A stretch of 33,855 nt of DNA from contig JAWLFI010000007.1 of the NCBI GenBank assembly GCA_041685645.1, forward strand, positions 1-33,855, read 5' to 3'. The DNA comes from JAWLFI01 sp041685645. GTDB taxonomy: Bacteria; Bacteroidota; Bacteroidia; Chitinophagales; Saprospiraceae. Shown here piece after piece: positions 9,604 to 17,494 of the stretch. Position 1 is the first letter of the stretch; every line of letters starts with the position of its first letter. The position numbers were made by a program, and so were the translations under genes. The notes beneath the pieces were generated by a model that saw nothing but the letters and a program-made list of their open reading frames with translations, was not told the DNA's origin and did no database searches.

Positions 9604-10923
9604 CTATACTCCATTTTTCCGCTCGATTTTAGCTCCCAGGGCTTGCAGGCGGACGTCGATATTTTGATATCCCCGATCGATCTGGTGAATGTTAAATATT
9701 TTACTCTTCCCCTTCGCTGAAAGAGCTGCAATAAGCAAGGAAACACCCGCACGGATATCCGGAGAGCTCATTTCAATGCCGCGTAAAGGATGCTTGCGTT
9801 CCAGACCAATCACCGTGGCGCGGTGAGGATCGCAAAGAATGATTTGTGCGCCCATATCGATCAACTTATCTACGAAAAACAATCGACTCTCAAACATCTT
9901 TTGATGAATCAGCACACTGCCTTTAGCCTGAGTAGCAACGACTAATAGAATACTCAGCAAATCAGGGGTTAAGCCGGGCCAGGGCGCATCGTAAATCGTC
10001 ATGATAGAACCATCGATAAAAGTTTGCACTTCGTACAAATCCTGCCTCGGGATATAAATATTGTCTCCCTGAATCTCAAATTGAATACCCAGTCGTCGAA
10101 ACGCCGGTAAAATATTTCCCAACTCCTTTACTGCTGCATCTTGAATCGTTATTTCTGACTGAGTCATAGCAGCTAAGCCAATGAAAGATCCCACCTCAAT
10201 CATGTCGGGTAGTATGCGGTGTGTCGTTCCGCTTAGGGTGTCAACCCCATCAATCGTGAGCAAATTACTCCCAATGCCGCTAATTTTAGCGCCCATCCGA
10301 TTCAACATTTTGCACAGCTGTTGCAAATATGGCTCACAGGCAGCATTATATATCGTCGTTACCCCCTCTGCCAGCACCGCCGCCATGACAATATTCGCCG
10401 TTCCCGTCACAGAAACCTCATCCAAAAGCATGTACGTTCCACGCAGTTGCTCGGATTGAATATAATACGCCTTCCGTTTTTCATCGTAGTCAAAAGATGC
10501 GCCTAATTTTTGAAAGCCCAAAAAGTGCGTATCCAGCCGTCGCCGACCGATTTTGTCTCCCCCCGGTTTGGGCAGGTACGCTTTCCCGTAGCGCGCCAAT
10601 AAAGGTCCCAGTAGCATGACCGAGCCCCTAATTTTCTTGGCATCGGCCTGATACTCCGCTGTGCTCATATACTCCATGTCCACTTCGCCCGACTCGAATT
10701 GGTACGCCCCGACGCCTTTTTTTGTGATCCGCACCCCCAATCCTCTCAACAAATCCATCAGGGCATTGACATCCAGTATATCCGGCAGGTTTTCAATCGT
10801 GACCGACTCTTGCGTGAGAAGTACAGCGCAAAGAATTTGCAAAGCCTCATTTTTGGCTCCTTGAGGTTGTAATGCGCCAGACAATCGATGCCCCCCTTCT
10901 ACTTCAAAATAGGATTGACTCAT
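9604..10923 (-). CDS. murA: UDP-N-acetylglucosamine 1-carboxyvinyltransferase (MurA)
   Basis: Catalyses the first committed step of peptidoglycan synthesis, enolpyruvyl transfer from PEP to UDP-GlcNAc, in the cytosol. It has 439 residues, normal length. Lys24 in QGAKNEAL matches E. coli Lys22; DMIEVGSF and the PGLTPD loop match the conserved substrate-binding and catalytic-Asp segments. The mobile loop reads PGGDKIGRRR: the residue equivalent to E. coli Cys115 is Asp123 (codon at 10555-10557), the state known from naturally fosfomycin-resistant MurA enzymes. The start ATG at 10923 is clear. A -7-like TATATTTG on the minus strand lies at 10965-10958, but no matching -33 TTG is seen. It stands alone on its strand; the DUF4290 gene often found beside it lies beyond a plus-strand gene. 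Confidence 0.96.
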   Translation of the reverse strand: MSQSYFEVEGGHRLSGALQPQGAKNEALQILCAVLLTQESVTIENLPDILDVNALMDLLRGLGVRITKKGVGAYQFESGEVDMEYMSTAEYQADAKKIRGSVMLLGPLLARYGKAYLPKPGGDKIGRRRLDTHFLGFQKLGASFDYDEKRKAYYIQSEQLRGTYMLLDEVSVTGTANIVMAAVLAEGVTTIYNAACEPYLQQLCKMLNRMGAKISGIGSNLLTIDGVDTLSGTTHRILPDMIEVGSFIGLAAMTQSEITIQDAAVKELGNILPAFRRLGIQFEIQGDNIYIPRQDLYEVQTFIDGSIMTIYDAPWPGLTPDLLSILLVVATQAKGSVLIHQKMFESRLFFVDKLIDMGAQIILCDPHRATVIGLERKHPLRGIEMSSPDIRAGVSLLIAALSAKGKSKIFNIHQIDRGYQNIDVRLQALGAKIERKNGV

Positions 10924-10957
10924 AGTGCTCTTTCTTTTTGTCTCTCTTGATATGTAA

Positions 10958-10965
10958 CAAATATA
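10958..10965 (-). promoter_or_regulatory. Possible -7 box for murA
   Basis: On the minus strand the eight bases read TATATTTG, an exact match to the Bacteroidota -7 consensus TAnnTTTG, 35 bases before the murA start codon. No TTG was found at the expected distance upstream, so support is partial. Confidence 0.3.
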
Positions 10966-11682
10966 TCATTTATTTATAGCTGAGCCTCACTCATTGACTC
11001 TTATTTTTTTCTTTTAATTTTTTGGGTGTTGCCCCCGGCTCGCCACTATCCATGCTGCCGAGCCGATGAATTAAAGAATCAGGCGAGCCGGTGGCCGGGC
11101 TATGCGGGGGTTCCGTACTCGAGATCGCCAAAGGCGATCCTCGAGTACCCGCGCTTGGACCGCGCGGCCCCTCCTATCCCTAACACAACAGCGTCTGGCT
11201 TTGCAGGGATATCTATATCAGACTTGCTATAATTGGCTTTTCTTACACCGTGGACATTGCTTTTATAGTTGACTCGCACTCCTTGATCCTTTTTATGACT
11301 GAAAAGTCAAAGACAATATATCGCAAAGCCGTCGAAACTCATCGGCAATGCGCATTGAGCATTATCCATCTCTGCTGAAGAATTTAAAGAATGAACAACA
11401 AAAAACCCATATCAGGCTGTCTTTAAAGGATCTTCGGAGTCATTCAATACCTAATACCCGGGTGTTATGATTAAAGAGCAATCCGCCTATTGTTTTTGTA
11501 ATTAGCTCAAAATCAATGATTTGGATTTTATTCGGCCCGCCGGGCGAAAAATGCTTGCATTTTTTAGGTTAAATTTGATTATGTTTGTTTATCACAATAT
11601 TTATTCACTGCTGCTATGCCGGTGCAGAGAGCCAATGTGTGCGTTCTTAGTATTACCGTTGCATAGTAACTAATCAGTAAGT
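10966..11682. other. Long intergenic region between divergent genes, with repeat copy B
   Basis: About 720 bases without a supportable gene, between murA (minus) and the membrane protein gene (plus). Positions 11018-11189 are repeat copy B. An open frame at 11026-11232 lies mostly inside the repeat and is rejected. Downstream, 11531-11564 has two adjacent small hairpins: TTCG-GCCC/GGGCGAA, then AAAAATGC-TT-GCATTTTT. They are terminator-like but follow no gene. The remainder looks like unstructured A+T-rich sequence. Confidence 0.5.
11018..11189 (+). repeat. Interspersed structured repeat, copy B
   Basis: Begins TTTTTTGGGTGTTGCCCCC and ends CCTATCCCTAACACAAC, matching the edges of copies A and C. 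The core contains a long hairpin at 11115-11148: left arm GTACTCGAGATCGCC, loop AAA, right arm complementary apart from one bulged C at 11139 or 11140. The core does not resemble the cores of the other two copies in primary sequence, which is the same edge-conserved, core-variable pattern. Confidence 0.6.
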
Positions 11683-12498
11683 ATGGCCAAAAGAAATACG
11701 GATAAAAAAGTTACTCGCGTAGGAGGAGGAGATTCTGAACCACCTTCTCAGCGAGGTAATGGGAGCTTTCGACCCTCCGAAGAGAATAAGGGAAAGGCAA
11801 AGCAATTGCGCCTCTTTGCCGTACTCTCCTGGCTGCTTGCATTAGGGGCACAAGCCGGAGCCATATACCTGCTGTTTCAGCCACCTGTTTTAATGACTTG
11901 GCTCATTGTATTAATCGTCGTAGATTTGGGTTTCGCCATTCTCGGCGCCCAGTTATGGAAGAAGTCGAATCGACTTAATCCGCCTTCAGAGAAAAATAAG
12001 TTTCTCTTCTTTATGCAAAGTCAACTGGGCCTGGTCGCAGCCATCATTGCCTTCTTACCGCTCATTATTTTCATCTTCACAAGTAAGAATGTAGATAAAA
12101 AGCAAAAGGGAATACTCGGGGGAGTTGCCATTTTGGCACTGCTTATTGCGGGGATTAGCGGAGTAGATTTCAATCCCCCATCCGTAGAACAATACACAGA
12201 ACAAACCAAATACGTTGAAAAACTCAACAATAATCAGAATATTGTATTCTGGACTAAAGCCGGAACGCGATATCACCTGGAGGCCGGCTGTTCTTATATC
12301 AATACCGACAAAACAGATGAAATCTTTGAAGGGACCGTTGCTCAGGCGCGAGAGCTAAAAAATATTTCTGAGTTGTGCAGCTTATGTGAGCGAAGAGCAC
12401 TTCAGGACAATCAGCTCGATAAGGAGAAACTCGAACGCGAGATAGAATCCGAAATGTCGGGTGAAGACGAAGGCACTACAACGGACTCTATGCAGTAA
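11683..12498 (+). CDS. Multi-pass membrane protein with C-terminal Ada-like Cys/His metal-binding motif
   Basis: A 271-residue protein I do not recognise as a named family. The N-terminus (1-42) is hydrophilic and charged. Four hydrophobic segments lie at about 43-65, 69-91, 113-133 and 142-160. A C-terminal domain at about 187-236 has the pattern W-T-x-x-G-x-x-YH-x4-C, then a spacer, then CxxC (Tyr197, His198, Cys203, Cys232, Cys235), similar to the short Ada-type zinc-binding module found at the ends of many otherwise unrelated bacterial proteins. An acidic tail follows. The start ATG 11683 is clear. It faces DUF4290 convergently and lies between DUF4290 and murA, genes often adjacent in this phylum, so it may be an insertion. 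Metal binding is inferred from the motif only. Confidence 0.75.
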   Translation: MAKRNTDKKVTRVGGGDSEPPSQRGNGSFRPSEENKGKAKQLRLFAVLSWLLALGAQAGAIYLLFQPPVLMTWLIVLIVVDLGFAILGAQLWKKSNRLNPPSEKNKFLFFMQSQLGLVAAIIAFLPLIIFIFTSKNVDKKQKGILGGVAILALLIAGISGVDFNPPSVEQYTEQTKYVEKLNNNQNIVFWTKAGTRYHLEAGCSYINTDKTDEIFEGTVAQARELKNISELCSLCERRALQDNQLDKEKLEREIESEMSGEDEGTTTDSMQ

Positions 12499-12589
12499 TG
12501 TGATATCTGCATTTAGAGGTATTCACTCTTTAAAAAACTAGATTGAGGTGCAATTTTAGTTAGCCTGGCTTGTTCGGTCGTTGAAACAA

Positions 12590-13246
12590 TTATCGCCTGC
12601 GACGAGAAGAACGGGTGTTTCTCCTTTTTCTTCCCTTGGAGCGACTTCGACCGCGCTTTTTGTGCTGACTTTTCGAATTGTCATCGCTCAAGCCTTCTAG
12701 TTGCTCATTGTCGTCTAAGATCAATGCACCCTCAGAGATGCGTTTGAGATCGGCTTTAATCATTTCGTCTGAAGCGTAGTGCTCTTGATGCCAATTTTGG
12801 TAGGCCAACTTCATGTAAGAACCAATAATTTTAGCAAACTCGTGTTGCTTCTCCTCGTCTTCCATCTCAACGGCTTTTTCTATCATAGACATGATATTGT
12901 GGCCGTAGTGACTGTACTTGAGATCCTTTTGAGGATATCCTAATTGAGCGGGCTTTTTAAACTTTTCTTCTTTTGTTACCGGTTGCCCATCGGGCATTTT
13001 GACATCTAATTTATAGTCGGAGATCATCACGGCGTGTTTCCACAACTTCTCTTTGAGTTCATCGCCGTCATTCGAACTCGGATTGACTTGTTCCATGAGT
13101 TTTACGATGTATGCAGCGAAATTCTGGCGCTCCTCATCGTCCTCTATCGTGCAGGCAAATTGCACTAGATTTTGAATGTGCCTCCCGTATTCAGGAATGA
13201 CTAAGTTTTCTCTTTGCGAGTTGTATTCTAAGGCTAAGGTTTTCAT
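12590..13246 (-). CDS. DUF4290 family protein
   Basis: A 218-residue protein matching, from memory, the Bacteroidota-specific DUF4290 family (N-terminal LEYNSQRENLVIPEYGRHIQ-type start). It has no signal peptide and no membrane segment; the body is helical and charged. The last 35 residues or so are very rich in Lys, Arg and Ser (KKRGRSRSKGRKRR-type), suggesting nucleic-acid or acidic-surface contact. Function is unknown. It starts 61 bases after glmS in the same orientation and may be the last gene of that operon. In related genomes it commonly neighbours murA; here murA is about 1.7 kb further on, beyond a plus-strand gene and repeat copy B. Confidence 0.8.
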   Translation of the reverse strand: MKTLALEYNSQRENLVIPEYGRHIQNLVQFACTIEDDEERQNFAAYIVKLMEQVNPSSNDGDELKEKLWKHAVMISDYKLDVKMPDGQPVTKEEKFKKPAQLGYPQKDLKYSHYGHNIMSMIEKAVEMEDEEKQHEFAKIIGSYMKLAYQNWHQEHYASDEMIKADLKRISEGALILDDNEQLEGLSDDNSKSQHKKRGRSRSKGRKRRNTRSSRRRR

Positions 13247-13307
13247 AATTCTTGTTGTTTCCCTGTCCGATTCCGGAATATAGGGCTATTAGTTTTTAAT
13301 GTTTAGT

Positions 13308-15149
13308 TTATTCTACAGTGACTGATTTCGCTAAATTTCTGGGTTGATCTACATTACAGCCCCTAATTGTTGCAATGTAATACGAAAGTAATTGTAAGGG
13401 AATTGCCGCAATTAATGGAGTGAGCATTTCTTCTGTATGCGGCACTTCAATGGTGTAATCCGCCATTTTACTAATTTCTCTGTCTCCATCCGAAACGATA
13501 GCGATTACCTTTCCCTTTCGCGCCTTTACTTCCTGCACATTGCTGGCTATTTTTTCATAAGCACTTTGATTAGTAGCTATGACAATCACCGGCATGTTTT
13601 CATCAATGAGGGCAATGGGGCCGTGCTTCATTTCAGCGGCCGGATACCCCTCGGCGTGAATATAAGAAATCTCTTTGAGTTTTAGCGCTCCTTCCAAAGC
13701 CATGGGGAAATTGGCTCCCCTTCCCAGATAAAGTGCATTGCTCGTGGTGGAAATACTTTGTGCTATGTTTTGGATATTCTCCTTGTGAGAGAGTACAGTC
13801 TTAATTTTATCCGGTATGGCTTCCAACTCAAATAGTAAGTTATGGAATAAGGACTCGGGAATTTGGGCCCGATGGCGCCCCAAATGCAGAGCCATCAATG
13901 TGAGCAAGGTCAGTTGACCGGTAAAAGCCTTTGTGGATGCGACGCCAATTTCAGAACCTACGTGTATATAAGACCCACAGTCAGTCAGTCGGGCAATTGA
14001 AGAGCCGACAACATTTACGATACCATAGGTCAATGCACCCTTTTGACGGGCTATTTCTAAAGCCGCCATCGTGTCTGCCGTTTCGCCAGACTGTGAAATG
14101 GCAATCACAACGTCGTCTTCGTCAATAATCGGATTGCGGTAACGAAATTCAGAGGCGTACTCTACTTCCGTGGGAATTCGAGCCAATTCTTCTATTAAGT
14201 ACTCTCCAATCAGTCCGGCATGCCAGGAAGTTCCACAGCCCAGTATAATGATGCGCTTGGCATTCGCCACCCGATCTATCCGCTCTGCTAAGCCGCCCAG
14301 TCGCACCCAGCCTTCGCGGGCATTAATTCTTCCGCGCATCGCATCCGCAACGGTCTCCGGCTGCTGAAAAATCTCCTTGAGCATAAAGTGATCATATCCC
14401 CCTTTCTCTAACTCTTCCAATTCCAGGTCTAATGGAAATATCTTGTGGTGTAAGGTCTCGTTCTCCATGGAAGAAATCACATAACTACCGTCGGATTTCA
14501 TCTCACAGATCTCATTTTCGCCTAAGTACACGATTTGTGAAGTAAAACCGACGAGTGGAGTGGCGTCAGAGGCGATAACTAAGTCCCCATTTCCCACACC
14601 TAATACTAAAGGGCTTGCTTTTCTGGCCGCAACCATGGTGTCGGGGTTTTGCTTATCAATGACGACAATTGCATAAGCTCCTTTGACTACATGTAACGCC
14701 TTTCGAATAGCTTCGGTTAAAGTGAGGTCGTCAGCGGATTGATAATGAGAGATCAAATGAACCAATACTTCTGTATCGGTTTCAGTTTTAAATTCATGCC
14801 CCGCTTTGGAGAGGGCTTCTTTGAGAGAGTCGTAATTCTCTATAATCCCATTGTGAACCAGAGCTAAACGGCCATTATTAGAAACATGTGGGTGTGCATT
14901 TCGGTCTGAAGGAGCACCATGTGTTGCCCAGCGCGTGTGACCGATACCAATCTTCCCCCCTTTGTTTTTGCCTTTCGCATAATCTTCCAATACGGATACT
15001 TTGCCTTGCTTTTTGTACACCCTGAGTTCGCCATCATCTATCAGGGCAATGCCGGCACTGTCATATCCTCTATACTCAAGGCGCTGAAGGCCTTTGATTA
15101 AATAGGGGTAAGCTTCTTTATTACCTAAATAAGCTACGATTCCACACAT
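13308..15149 (-). CDS. glmS: Glutamine-fructose-6-phosphate aminotransferase (isomerizing)
   Basis: Makes glucosamine-6-phosphate from fructose-6-phosphate and glutamine, the entry to UDP-GlcNAc for peptidoglycan and LPS; cytosolic. It has 613 residues, typical. The N-terminal class II glutaminase domain begins MCGIVAYLG with nucleophile Cys2 and contains GHTRWATHG. Two SIS isomerase domains follow, with SQSGETADT, and the C-terminus ends LAKSVTVE with the conserved active-site Lys. It lies 9 bases after the DUF4270 gene, in the order GT5-like, DUF4270, glmS, DUF4290 on the minus strand. No glmS ribozyme is possible in so short a leader. Its product feeds the pathway that contains MurA. Confidence 0.98.
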   Translation of the reverse strand: MCGIVAYLGNKEAYPYLIKGLQRLEYRGYDSAGIALIDDGELRVYKKQGKVSVLEDYAKGKNKGGKIGIGHTRWATHGAPSDRNAHPHVSNNGRLALVHNGIIENYDSLKEALSKAGHEFKTETDTEVLVHLISHYQSADDLTLTEAIRKALHVVKGAYAIVVIDKQNPDTMVAARKASPLVLGVGNGDLVIASDATPLVGFTSQIVYLGENEICEMKSDGSYVISSMENETLHHKIFPLDLELEELEKGGYDHFMLKEIFQQPETVADAMRGRINAREGWVRLGGLAERIDRVANAKRIIILGCGTSWHAGLIGEYLIEELARIPTEVEYASEFRYRNPIIDEDDVVIAISQSGETADTMAALEIARQKGALTYGIVNVVGSSIARLTDCGSYIHVGSEIGVASTKAFTGQLTLLTLMALHLGRHRAQIPESLFHNLLFELEAIPDKIKTVLSHKENIQNIAQSISTTSNALYLGRGANFPMALEGALKLKEISYIHAEGYPAAEMKHGPIALIDENMPVIVIATNQSAYEKIASNVQEVKARKGKVIAIVSDGDREISKMADYTIEVPHTEEMLTPLIAAIPLQLLSYYIATIRGCNVDQPRNLAKSVTVE

Positions 15150-15158
15150 AAAAATAAA

Positions 15159-16520
15159 TTAAGGAGTAGAAAATACAAGTTTCAGTTTCATGGGATATTC
15201 GCTGTGCCCCGGCCCATAAAGAATAGATCGTTCAGCAGTCACATTCTTTAAACGCGGCCTAAGACGAAACACGGGATCCACTTGACCTTTTCTCACTTCT
15301 TCTACAAACTGAGTGATAAAAAGAGTGTAGTGGCGCAAAACTCGTCCATCCTCTAACTCTTCCTCCTCAACAAAGCCTCCCAGGACTTCTCTCAAGAATT
15401 GCTCAGATCCTGCTTGAGACTCTGCAATAGCTGCATCTCTGATCAACCTCAATTCGCCTTCCTCATCCTCCTGGATGGCTGTCATTTGCCTGACGGGGGG
15501 GAATAAACTAGTCATGTTCCCGGCTAAGTCGTCAGCTATAGTAAAACTCAGTGCGGCATGATTGATTTCGAAATCCTCCCAATCCGATAAGTCCGGAAAG
15601 GTGATTTCCGTTTCAACTCCGGCCATGCTCTGGGTGAATAGTAAAGAGTCACCTAAATCGGGGTTTTCTATAAATTCATCGACAATACCAGTAGAAGGAT
15701 CGTGTTCAAAGTTCGGAATGACAGCGCTGAGATCGGTAAAACTCAGATTCATTTCAGCGGGCTCATCCATCTCATTTCTATAATATACGATCATGCGCGT
15801 CTCCGCAGTGACGAGATTGAAGGCCAGCATTGTGTTTTCACTCAGAACTCTCAGATTCAAGCCGTTAAAAGACTCCAAAAAAACTTCGTTATCGGAAAGA
15901 GCCAGTGAATCATAAGCCAAAATCTCCTCTCCGATACTTTTGTCTATGGGTATCCTGAGTTGAGGGGCGATGAGAACAGTATCTATATTACCATCTTCGT
16001 CCTCAAAATCTATGATGACCGGTGTAGAGGGCTCAGCTTTAAAGTCAGATCGACTCCCTATTGGGGAGGCAGAAGTCAAAAAAGATGCTGCTGAAGTATA
16101 ATCTGCCTCCGCATCTATACCTTCCTCTAATCGATACACTTCAATATCTAGAGATTCATTTTCCCAATTGCCGTAAAAACTGGTCGAGTCATATCTCAAA
16201 CTCAAAACCACGGAGTCAATAGAAGAATATGCGAAGTTTCGGCTATTATCCCGAACTCGCAACTGACCAAATATCTGTGAAGAACTACGTCCTAAGTAGT
16301 CGTCATTCAAAACCCCACATAAATACCTTGAAAGGTTGGACGATCCCTGATATACCTCAATAGGACCCGGATTTACCGTTTTGGCCGAAACTCTTGTGGA
16401 ATCGATATTTTCCACTTCTATTAGATCGGAACCGATAAAATCAGTTCCAATGGAAGTGGGTGTCGTACATTTCATTAGGGCTATTACAGCGAGTAATAGT
16501 AAGTATCTAATTCTCAACAT
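15159..16520 (-). CDS. DUF4270 family probable outer-membrane lipoprotein
   Basis: A 453-residue exported protein matching the Bacteroidota-specific DUF4270 family by context and pattern (IGTDFIGSDLIEVE near the N-terminus, repeated beta-rich segments with DSVVLSLRYDS). The N-terminus has a hydrophobic stretch followed by Cys18, a lipoprotein-type signal, but the residue before the Cys is Lys (LMKC), unusual for a signal peptidase II site, where small residues are expected. It starts 12 bases after the GT5-like gene and ends 9 bases before glmS, so the three are almost certainly one transcript. The same order is common in the phylum. Function is unknown; an envelope role is inferred from export and the glmS link. 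Confidence 0.85.
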   Translation of the reverse strand: MLRIRYLLLLAVIALMKCTTPTSIGTDFIGSDLIEVENIDSTRVSAKTVNPGPIEVYQGSSNLSRYLCGVLNDDYLGRSSSQIFGQLRVRDNSRNFAYSSIDSVVLSLRYDSTSFYGNWENESLDIEVYRLEEGIDAEADYTSAASFLTSASPIGSRSDFKAEPSTPVIIDFEDEDGNIDTVLIAPQLRIPIDKSIGEEILAYDSLALSDNEVFLESFNGLNLRVLSENTMLAFNLVTAETRMIVYYRNEMDEPAEMNLSFTDLSAVIPNFEHDPSTGIVDEFIENPDLGDSLLFTQSMAGVETEITFPDLSDWEDFEINHAALSFTIADDLAGNMTSLFPPVRQMTAIQEDEEGELRLIRDAAIAESQAGSEQFLREVLGGFVEEEELEDGRVLRHYTLFITQFVEEVRKGQVDPVFRLRPRLKNVTAERSILYGPGHSEYPMKLKLVFSTP

Positions 16521-16532
16521 CTATGGTGGTTT

Positions 16533-17363
16533 CTAAGACTCCTCGTCTTCGTCCTCTTCTTCAATAAATTCTTGATAAAAAGCAATCTGTTGTGTAACGC
16601 TATCTTCTCCTTCTTCGTATGGCAAAAATGGAATTTCTTTCTCCTCCGCTCGTGCCTGTAATGTCTCATTGAGATTTTCGGCAGTGGAGATTAACCCATC
16701 CGAAAAGGCCGTGGCTCCGGCGTGAAAATCTATGGTTCCATCCTGGTCAAAAGCCTCTAGGTTTTCTTCTTCCAAATGGTGTATCAAAGCCTTATCCAAA
16801 AACCCCACATCAAAGGCCGCCGGTGGAGCTACATCATAGCCCGTATAGAGGATCTTTGAGTTCTGAAAAATAGGCTCTGCCTTATAGGCATTTTTAATAT
16901 AGGTCGGAATGAGGGAGGTCATCCAACCGTGAAGGTGGATGATGTCCGGAGGCCAACCAAACTTCTTCAGCGTTTCGATTACCCCACGACAAAAGAAAAT
17001 CATTCGTTCTGGATTATCCTCAAAAGCTTTTTCGTCTTTATCTGTAAAGACTTGCTTTCTTTTGAAAAACTCTTCGTTGTCCAAAAAGTAAACTTGCATG
17101 CGCGCTCCGGGCAAACTCGCCACTTTGATAATAAGGGGATAGTCCTCGTCATCGACGATGATGTTCATTCCCGATAGTCTGACGACTTCGTGGAGTCGGT
17201 GCCTACGTTCATTAATCGTGCCAAACTTGGGCATTAATATTCGAACTTCGTAATCTTGATCTTGTGCCTTTTGGGGCAATTCACGAGCAATGTTGGAAAT
17301 AAGTGTAGCCGTCGTATATGGCTTCATTTCCTGTGTAATGTATAGTATTCTTTGCTTACCCAT
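16533..17363 (-). CDS. Short GT5-like (glycogen/starch synthase N-domain) protein, probably non-canonical
   Basis: A 276-residue protein related to the N-terminal Rossmann domain of glycogen synthase (GT5): ILYITQEMKPY start, VRILMPKFGTINERR, VYFLDN, and IIHLHGWMTSLIP. It is only about 60% of the roughly 480 residues of GlgA and lacks the C-terminal nucleotide-sugar-binding domain. The KxGG motif expected after PY (residues 15-22) is missing: the sequence reads PYTTATLI. Proteins of this short type are usually annotated glycogen synthase in Bacteroidota, but the visible residues argue against ordinary ADP-glucose transfer. It is the first gene of the GT5-like, DUF4270, glmS operon. An exact TAnnTTTG (TATTTTTG) lies 28 bases before the start codon on the minus strand. 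Confidence 0.85.
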   Translation of the reverse strand: MGKQRILYITQEMKPYTTATLISNIARELPQKAQDQDYEVRILMPKFGTINERRHRLHEVVRLSGMNIIVDDEDYPLIIKVASLPGARMQVYFLDNEEFFKRKQVFTDKDEKAFEDNPERMIFFCRGVIETLKKFGWPPDIIHLHGWMTSLIPTYIKNAYKAEPIFQNSKILYTGYDVAPPAAFDVGFLDKALIHHLEEENLEAFDQDGTIDFHAGATAFSDGLISTAENLNETLQARAEEKEIPFLPYEEGEDSVTQQIAFYQEFIEEEDEDEES

Positions 17364-17390
17364 AACTTTTCACTATTTGATAAGTGTTCA

Positions 17391-17398
17391 CAAAAATA
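17391..17398 (-). promoter_or_regulatory. Possible -7 box for the GT5-like/DUF4270/glmS operon
   Basis: Minus strand TATTTTTG, an exact TAnnTTTG match 28 bases before the start at 17363. No TTG stands at the usual distance; a small hairpin, GGAATC-GGCG-GATTCC (17413-17428), occupies the region just upstream instead. Confidence 0.33.
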
Positions 17399-17412
17399 AC
17401 AAAAAATAATGA

Positions 17413-17428
17413 GGAATCGGCGGATTCC
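17413..17428 (-). terminator. Possible intrinsic terminator of the DUF819 transcript
   Basis: A 6-bp stem GGAATC/GATTCC with a 4-base loop. On the minus strand it is followed within a few bases by the T-rich run ATTATTTTTTGTTATTTTT. The stem is short, and the site also lies just upstream of the proposed -7 box of the next operon. Confidence 0.35.
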
Positions 17429-17461
17429 CCTATGGGATGGCTTTATTCCAAAATTTTAGAG

Positions 17462-17486
17462 TAGGAAATGGATGCTCCATTTCCTA
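17462..17486 (-). terminator. Perfect 11-bp hairpin just downstream of the DUF819 gene
   Basis: TAGGAAATGGA, loop TGC, then the exact complement TCCATTTCCTA. It starts 9 bases after the stop codon at 17495 on the minus strand. There is no strong T tract after it, so it may be a 3'-end stabiliser or a dyad operator for the next operon rather than a classic terminator. Confidence 0.45.
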
Positions 17487-17494
17487 ATGACTGA

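Noticed and set aside
11026..11232. 68-residue plus-strand open frame
   Set aside because: Lies mostly within repeat copy B and has no start signal or protein-like pattern.
11531..11564. Pair of hairpins with a T run as an intrinsic terminator
   Set aside because: No gene lies upstream on that strand within the region, and the second loop is only two bases.
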